Positions 6,382 through 10,439 of a DNA stretch of 10,439 nt are shown here, piece after piece; position 1 is the first letter of the stretch; each line of letters begins with the position of its first letter. The position numbers and the translations under genes were made by a program. The DNA is from Sphingomonadales bacterium (GTDB lineage Bacteria; Pseudomonadota; Alphaproteobacteria; Sphingomonadales; Sphingomonadaceae). The notes below the pieces were generated by a model. That model saw only the letters and a program-made list of their open reading frames with translations. It ran no database searches and was not told the origin of the DNA. The DNA is taken from assembly GCA_018067055.1 (NCBI GenBank), contig JAGPVK010000407.1, positions 1 to 10,439 on the forward strand. Direction: 5' to 3'.

Positions 6382-7251
6382 TTAGGGGCAGCTGAGTCCG
6401 TAAAAGCGCTGGATGATATCCCAGGCCTCGTCGGCGGTTTCGACGAACTGGAACAGCTTGAGGTCGTCGCGACTGATCGTGCCTTCCTCGGCCAGCGCCT
6501 CGAAGTTGATCACCCGGTTCCAGAAGGCTTCGCCGAACAGCAATATCGGAAGCTTTTCCATCTTGCCTGTCTGAACCAGAGTCACCAGTTCCAGAAATTC
6601 GTCCAGCGTCCCGAAGCCGCCCGGGAATACCGCAACCGCTCTGGCCCGCAGCAGGAAGTGCATCTTGCGCAGCGCGAAATAGTGGAACTGAAAGCTTAGC
6701 GACGGCGTGACATATTCATTGGGCGCCTGTTCATGCGGCAACACGATGTTGAGGCCGATCGACTCCTTGCCGGCATCGGCAGCGCCGCGATTGGCCGCTT
6801 CCATGATCGAAGGCCCGCCACCGGAGCAGACCACAAAATCGCGCTTGCCATTTTCGGTAAGCCCGCAGGCACTGGCCAGCCGCGCAAGTTCCCGGGCTTC
6901 GTCGTAATATTTGGCTTTTTCTTTCAATCGCTCGGCAATTTTGCGCGATTCGTCGTCCACTGCCGCCTCAATCAGCGCATCGGCCTTGCCTGGCTCGGGA
7001 ATGCGCGCGGACCCGTACATGACCAATGTTGAGCCAATGCCGGCTTCGTCCAGCAGCATCTCGGGCTTGAGCAGTTCAAGCTGGAACCGGACGGGACGCA
7101 GTTCTTCGCGGAGCAGGAATTCTGTGTCCTGAAAAGCTAGTCGATAGGCAGGGTCCCGCATCTGGGCGGTACCGATTGCTGCCTTTTCGGCAAACTCCGC
7201 TTCCTGCTTGGCCCGGTAAAAGCGGCGGTCATGGAGATCTTTTTTGGTCAT
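6382..7251 (-). CDS. LOG / TIGR00730 family Rossmann-fold protein (lysine decarboxylase-like)
   Basis: Proteins of this family hydrolyse nucleoside 5'-monophosphates at the N-glycosidic bond (LOG, cytokinin riboside 5'-monophosphate phosphoribohydrolase, and the PpnN-type nucleosidases); many are misannotated as lysine decarboxylases. The 289-residue product carries both hallmark motifs: GGGPSIMEAANRG (144-156) and PGGFGTLDE (210-218), with a basic HYFALRKMHF segment (190-199) between. At 289 residues it is longer than the roughly 180-200 of the short LOG proteins, because of an N-terminal region of about 70 mostly helical, charged residues and an insert around 90-125. This resembles the longer bacterial subgroup. 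The exact substrate cannot be read from the sequence. Start ATG 7251 has AGGG nine bases upstream on its strand. It lies 49 bases downstream of the extensin-like gene in the same direction, so the two could be co-transcribed. Confidence 0.92.
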   Translation of the reverse strand: MTKKDLHDRRFYRAKQEAEFAEKAAIGTAQMRDPAYRLAFQDTEFLLREELRPVRFQLELLKPEMLLDEAGIGSTLVMYGSARIPEPGKADALIEAAVDDESRKIAERLKEKAKYYDEARELARLASACGLTENGKRDFVVCSGGGPSIMEAANRGAADAGKESIGLNIVLPHEQAPNEYVTPSLSFQFHYFALRKMHFLLRARAVAVFPGGFGTLDEFLELVTLVQTGKMEKLPILLFGEAFWNRVINFEALAEEGTISRDDLKLFQFVETADEAWDIIQRFYGLSCP

Positions 7252-7300
7252 GACTTCGCCCTAGAGCAAAGATTTGAAGCTGGCCAGATACCTTGTCCTG

Positions 7301-7984
7301 CTATCGACAATATCCATTTCCACTCATATCGAGATGGAAATGATCGCGGTGGGCGGCATTGTAATCGGGGCTGAGAACGGTCCCGAAACGTTTGCAGGCA
7401 CTGTCATGGATAGCGGTCAGGAATTGCATTTCCCGGCGCCCGCTTTTCCAGTTATTTTCAACCGTTATCCGGCGGCCGTCGGTAAGCACAAATGCCGATA
7501 CGTCGATTGCATTGGCATGGGCATGTTCTGACAATTTTCCGGATCCGGCGATATTGCGGCAACTGTAACTGCCCATGGTCTCGATACGCTTCAGGTCACT
7601 GCCAAGATACTGGCGTGCCGCGCGTTTCACGGCATATTCGGTCCAGGCGGCAAACTTGCCAGCCAGTTCGCATTTGACTGGACCCAGATTGGTGACATCG
7701 GCACCGACGTCAAGCAGCCTGATACTGTCGATCTGGCTGCAGCCGCCACCGAAATGCCGGTTGGGCAAGGGAGAAAAACGGACATTGGCCTTGCCCAGGT
7801 CGGTAAAACATTGACGAGCAGCAGGGCTGGGATCAAATGCACCGAGACCGGCGGATGATGAGGGGCGCTGTGCCTGCTCTCCTCGTCCACCCGGTATGGC
7901 ACCGCAAGCGCTGAGCAGCACCGAAAATATTCCCAACGTAATCATGCCGCGCATCGATCGCGCTACTTCATTCCTGATTCTCAT
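7301..7984 (-). CDS. extensin-like C-terminal domain lipoprotein
   Basis: The 227-residue product starts with a basic n-region and a hydrophobic stretch ending in the lipobox LSAC (24-27), so it should be a lipoprotein anchored by C27. Residues about 55-227 match the extensin-like C-terminal family found in proteobacteria: TMGSYSCRN (136-144), SEHAHANAIDV (152-162) and HRDHFHLD (212-219), ending in a Cys. These motifs (H154, D161, H215/H217) recall the zinc site of M15/VanY-type peptidases, and I believe the family has been placed in the same clan; a peptidoglycan-related peptidase role is therefore plausible but not shown. Six cysteines after the lipobox (59, 81, 105, 142, 197, 226) suggest disulfides, consistent with a periplasmic location. 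The ribosome site before ATG 7984 is poor; Met11 (7954) and Met14 (7945) are alternatives that keep the signal peptide. Confidence 0.9.
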   Translation of the reverse strand: MRIRNEVARSMRGMITLGIFSVLLSACGAIPGGRGEQAQRPSSSAGLGAFDPSPAARQCFTDLGKANVRFSPLPNRHFGGGCSQIDSIRLLDVGADVTNLGPVKCELAGKFAAWTEYAVKRAARQYLGSDLKRIETMGSYSCRNIAGSGKLSEHAHANAIDVSAFVLTDGRRITVENNWKSGRREMQFLTAIHDSACKRFGTVLSPDYNAAHRDHFHLDMSGNGYCR

Positions 7985-8216
7985 ATTGGATGATGTGGCA
8001 GAAGATGGTTAAAATCGGACTAATGGGCATGGCAGACCAATCGATACCGGCGACAGGTCAGTACGGACCAGATGACGGCGTCGCCGGTTCGTTAGTGCAG
8101 TTTATTCCGCATTTCGCATTGGAGTTATTGCGAGGCATTATCATATATGCCACAAGCAATAATCTATTACGGCCACACGAATCGCTGCCAACCGACTAGC
8201 CTTGGAGATGTTTGAA

Positions 8217-8528
8217 ATGAAAAATTCGCTTTTGTCCGCAGCCGCAGCCGCTATTTTGACCACTGCAGGTTGGTCCGCGCCCGCTCTTGCCACTGGCAAG
8301 ATGAGCTGCGAAGCCGGACCGCAATCGGGCTGGAAAACGCGAGCGGATTTGGAGGCTAGCCTGATCAAACAGGGCTGGACGATCAAGAAATCCAAGGTCG
8401 ATGGCGGCTGTTATGAAGTCTATGGCACCACCCCTGAAGGAGTCCGGGTAGAAGCCTATTTTCACCCTGTTTCCCTTGAAAAGCTGCTGGTCTCACGCCG
8501 CGGCGAAATACTGTTCCGCAAGAAATAG
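8217..8528 (+). CDS. small exported PepSY-like protein
   Basis: ATG 8217 is chosen because GGAG (8204-8207) lies nine bases upstream; the in-frame TTG 8202 and ATG 8208 overlap that site. The 103-residue product has a signal peptide (about 1-25, Ala-Leu-Ala before the probable cleavage) and a mature part of about 78 residues. The pattern GWTIKKSKVDGGCYEVYG (53-70), followed by TPEGVRVEAYFHP (72-84), matches the PepSY_2 type small periplasmic domain, in which a conserved G-C-Y-E-V strand is followed by a strand ending in a Pro and then, usually, a Gly-Glu. C31 and C65 could form a disulfide. PepSY domains are commonly regarded as inhibitory or binding modules; no partner is visible here. It is transcribed towards serC but is separated from it by 115 bases with their own leader. 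Confidence 0.82.
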   Translation: MKNSLLSAAAAAILTTAGWSAPALATGKMSCEAGPQSGWKTRADLEASLIKQGWTIKKSKVDGGCYEVYGTTPEGVRVEAYFHPVSLEKLLVSRRGEILFRKK

Positions 8529-8556
8529 CCGGTATCATCCGTAACCAAGATCGCGC

Positions 8557-8562
8557 TTGACA
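8557..8562 (+). promoter_or_regulatory. candidate -35 element upstream of serC
   Basis: TTGACA (preceded by C, as in the alphaproteobacterial CTTGAC preference) is a perfect -35 hexamer. No good -10 lies at the normal distance: ACAAAG or CAAAGC at 8579-8585 matches poorly, and a start from it would fall inside the leader stem. Either the -10 is weak or the true promoter is further upstream. Confidence 0.3.
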
Positions 8563-8573
8563 TGCTGCGGCGC

Positions 8574-8640
8574 ACAAGACAAAGCGGCGCCGGGCCACGC
8601 GGTCCCAACGCCGCGCGAGCTCTCTGTAAGGAGAAGCGTT
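8574..8640 (+). promoter_or_regulatory. serC leader RNA motif with Shine-Dalgarno-sequestering hairpin
   Basis: The segment begins with ACAAGACAAAG and folds into two elements. The first has an outer stem GCGGCG (8584-8589) with CGCCGC (8609-8614), enclosing an inner stem GGGCC (8592-8596) with GGUCC (8601-8605) and an ACGC loop. The second pairs 8619-8625 (GCUCUCU) with 8630-8637 (GGAGAAGC), with one bulged A at 8635 and a GUAA tetraloop (8626-8629). This second hairpin contains the serC ribosome site AAGGAG (8628-8633), so forming it should hinder initiation at 8644. This matches my memory of the serC leader motif described upstream of serC in alphaproteobacteria. The pairing is seen in the sequence; the regulatory effect and any ligand are inference. 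Confidence 0.75.
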
Positions 8641-8643
8641 AAA

Positions 8644-9816
8644 ATGACTGATACCACGATACCGATGCCTGAGTTGCGTCCTGACTGCCCGAATTTTTCT
8701 TCGGGCCCGACAGCCAAATTTCCCGGCTGGTCTCTCGAAAAAATCAATACCATCGCCATGGGTCGCTCGCATCGTAGCGCCACCGGTAAAGCCAGGCTGA
8801 AATATGCGATTGATCTGAGCCGCGAACTGCTTGGCATCCCCGACGACTATCTGATCGGCATCGTTCCCGGCTCCGACACTGGAGCAGTTGAACTGGCGAT
8901 GTGGAACATGCTGGGCGCTCGCCCGGTCACGGTCGCCGCATGGGAAAGCTTCGGCAATGTCTGGATCCAAGACGCCGTAAAACAGCTCAAGCCTGCTAAT
9001 CTGACCGTTCTTGAAGCCGATTATGGTGATATTCCTGATCTGACCACGATCGACAAGGGCGACGATATTGTCTTCACCTGGAACGGCACAACTTCAGGAG
9101 CGAAAATTCCCGATACCGACTGGATTGCCGACGACCGTGAAGGTGTGACGATCAACGATGCAACCAGCGCCGTCTTTGCCCAGCCGATGGATTGGTCAAA
9201 GCTCGATGCCACGACCTATAGCTGGCAAAAGGTGATGGGATCGGAAGCCGCACATGGCATGTTGATCCTCAGCCCGCGCGCCGTCGAGCGGATTGAGAGC
9301 TATTCCCCGTCCTGGCCGTTGCCGAAGATTTTCCGCGTGAAAAAGGGCGACAAGCTCAACACCGCGATTTTTGAAGGCGCCACAATCAACACCCCATCAA
9401 TGCTGGCGACCGAAGATTATATCGCTTCGCTGGAATGGGCCAAATCGATTGGCGGCCTGTCGGAACTGCACGCCCGTGCTGACCGCAATGCCAAAATCGT
9501 CCACGACTGGATCGCCGCCACACCGTGGATGCGCAATATGGTCAGCGATCCTGCAAAATGGACCAACACTGGCGTCTGCATGGTGTTCCAGGGCGACTGG
9601 TATGATGGTCTCGATGATGACGCCAAGGCCTCTGTGCCCAAGAAGATCGCCGCAATGCTTGAAAAAATGGACATTGCGTATGATTTCAACGGCTATCGCG
9701 ATGCGCCGCCGTCGCTGCGCATCTGGTGCGGATCAACCGTCGAGCAGGAAGATATCCGTCGTCTGCTGCTGTGGATCGAATGGGCTTATGCTCAGGTGAA
9801 AGCCGAACTTTCCTAA
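8644..9816 (+). CDS. serC: phosphoserine aminotransferase
   Basis: This cytoplasmic PLP enzyme converts 3-phosphohydroxypyruvate and glutamate to O-phosphoserine and 2-oxoglutarate, the second step of serine synthesis; the family also acts in vitamin B6 synthesis in some bacteria. ATG 8644 is preceded by AAGGAG (8628-8633) with ten bases between; the upstream in-frame ATG at 8560 would run through the leader RNA and is rejected. The product is 390 residues, normal for the alphaproteobacterial SerC type. Visible landmarks are FSSGPTAKFPGW (18-29), GRSHRS (40-45), PGSDTGAVE (75-83), WNGTTSG (146-152), NDATSA (171-176), and the PLP lysine K196 in TYSWQKVMG (191-199). GATINTPSM lies at 245-253. 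serA follows in the same direction after 113 bases containing two hairpins. Confidence 0.96.
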   Translation: MTDTTIPMPELRPDCPNFSSGPTAKFPGWSLEKINTIAMGRSHRSATGKARLKYAIDLSRELLGIPDDYLIGIVPGSDTGAVELAMWNMLGARPVTVAAWESFGNVWIQDAVKQLKPANLTVLEADYGDIPDLTTIDKGDDIVFTWNGTTSGAKIPDTDWIADDREGVTINDATSAVFAQPMDWSKLDATTYSWQKVMGSEAAHGMLILSPRAVERIESYSPSWPLPKIFRVKKGDKLNTAIFEGATINTPSMLATEDYIASLEWAKSIGGLSELHARADRNAKIVHDWIAATPWMRNMVSDPAKWTNTGVCMVFQGDWYDGLDDDAKASVPKKIAAMLEKMDIAYDFNGYRDAPPSLRIWCGSTVEQEDIRRLLLWIEWAYAQVKAELS

Positions 9817-9827
9817 TATATGTGTCG

Positions 9828-9883
9828 CCCCGGCCGAGGCCGGGGCCCAAACCAATGTCCGAAATATGCCGACATTGGTTTGG
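9828..9883 (+). repeat. two tandem inverted repeats between serC and serA
   Basis: The first is CCCCGGC (9828-9834) with GCCGGGG (9839-9845) and loop CGAG. The second begins one base later: CCAAACCAATGTC (9847-9859) pairs perfectly over 13 bases with 9871-9883, around an 11-base loop (9860-9870). Neither is followed by a T run, so a classical intrinsic terminator is not supported. The GC-rich first arm resembles intergenic palindromes that recur in sphingomonad genomes (from memory, not searched). Possible roles are mRNA stabilisation or processing between serC and serA, partial termination, or a dispersed repeat. Confidence 0.85.
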
Positions 9884-9929
9884 AGGCAGCACTGCGCTGG
9901 CCTGACGATCCCAACAAGGAATCCAAAAC

Positions 9930-10439
9930 ATGCCAAAAGTACTTATATCCGATAAAATGGACCCGAAAGCCGCCGAGATTTTCCGCGAGCGGGGTTGCGA
10001 AGTAGACGAAATTACCGGACAGACGCCGGAAGAACTGATGAAGATTATCGGCGAATATGACGGCCTCGCGATTCGCTCTTCGACCACTGTCACCCCCGAA
10101 ATATTGGCGGCAGCAACCAATCTGAAAGTGGTTGGTCGCGCCGGTATCGGCGTCGACAATGTCGATATTCCGGCCGCTTCTGCCAAGGGTGTCGTGGTGA
10201 TGAACACGCCATTTGGTAACAGCATCACCACTGCGGAGCATGCCATTGCCCTGATGTTCGCTCTCGCTCGCCAGCTTCCCGCAGCCGACGCTTCGACCCA
10301 GGCCGGAAAATGGGAGAAGTCCAAGTTCATGGGTGTCGAACTGACCAGCAAGACGCTGGGTCTGATCGGGGCGGGCAATATCGGTTCGATTGTGGCGGAA
10401 CGTGCCATCGGCCTGCGGATGAAGGTCGTCGCCTATGAT
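9930..10439 (+). CDS. serA: D-3-phosphoglycerate dehydrogenase, N-terminal part, cut by window edge
   Basis: The frame is open from ATG 9930 to the end of the window (170 codons), and AAGGA (9916-9920) lies nine bases upstream. The enzyme oxidises 3-phosphoglycerate to 3-phosphohydroxypyruvate with NAD+, the first step of serine synthesis and the source of SerC's substrate. Residues 1-100 form the substrate-binding half, with IRSSTTVT (48-55) and GRAGIGVDNVD (69-79) typical of this dehydrogenase family. The NAD-binding domain begins after about 100, with the GLIGAGNIG dinucleotide motif at 144-152 (GxGxxG). The preceding GKWEKSKFMGVEL (126-138) is typical of bacterial SerA. The catalytic His/Glu and any regulatory ACT domain lie outside the window. 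The gene is probably co-expressed with serC, though the hairpins in the gap may modulate this. Confidence 0.96.
   Translation, partial: MPKVLISDKMDPKAAEIFRERGCEVDEITGQTPEELMKIIGEYDGLAIRSSTTVTPEILAAATNLKVVGRAGIGVDNVDIPAASAKGVVVMNTPFGNSITTAEHAIALMFALARQLPAADASTQAGKWEKSKFMGVELTSKTLGLIGAGNIGSIVAERAIGLRMKVVAYD

Noticed and set aside
7985..8216. 69-codon frame (7990-8199) and possible promoters in the divergent spacer
   Set aside because: The frame has no domain and weak coding character; promoter-like hexamers (for example TTGGAG 8119-8124) lack a good -10.
8557..8643. 29-codon N-terminal extension of SerC
   Set aside because: It translates the structured leader; ATG 8644 has a strong ribosome site and fits the family length.
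1..10439. CRISPR array, tRNA/rRNA genes, IS ends, toxin-antitoxin or defence cassette
   Set aside because: Reading both strands I found no direct-repeat arrays, cloverleaf or rRNA sequence, transposase motifs or paired small toxin-antitoxin genes.

Overview
The window looks like chromosomal DNA of an alphaproteobacterium, most likely a sphingomonad (Sphingomonadales). This rests on the alphaproteobacterial form of SerC with its characteristic RNA leader, the head-to-head pairing of a prephenate dehydratase with a membrane-anchored cytochrome c, the HTH/terminase-small-subunit-like protein, and the GC-rich codon use of most genes. No database search was run; all identifications come from motifs and family knowledge.

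Layout. Left edge (1-847): the 3' part of a polytopic membrane protein, then a visibly more AT-rich stretch with only doubtful small ORFs. 848-3013 (+): an HTH protein with an Asp-rich C-terminal repeat, followed by a multi-pass, transporter-like membrane protein whose start is uncertain. 3127-4614 (+): an exported class C beta-lactamase-type serine hydrolase, convergent with only one base to spare against pheA (4616-5515, -), the prephenate dehydratase of phenylalanine synthesis. A 211-base divergent spacer separates pheA from a membrane-anchored, CycM-like cytochrome c (5727-6362, +). This is convergent with a LOG/TIGR00730-type protein (6382-7251, -), which lies 49 bases downstream of an extensin-like lipoprotein (7301-7984, -). 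On the other side of a 232-base divergent spacer (7985-8216, in which I see no clear element) is a small exported PepSY-like protein (8217-8528, +).

The right end is the serine biosynthesis pair serC (8644-9816, +) and serA (9930 to the window edge, +). serC is preceded by a structured RNA leader: a GC-rich stem-loop, then a hairpin with a GUAA loop that contains the serC Shine-Dalgarno sequence. serC and serA are separated by two tandem inverted repeats. SerA makes 3-phosphohydroxypyruvate and SerC transaminates it to phosphoserine, so the two act in succession; pheA adds a second amino-acid gene nearby.

Most of the window is ordinary housekeeping and envelope genes. I do not see a defence system, mobile element, CRISPR array or an obviously undescribed multi-gene system. 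The most informative non-coding signals are the serC leader and the serC-serA double hairpin; the least explained parts are the left-edge AT-rich segment and the HTH/membrane-protein pair.
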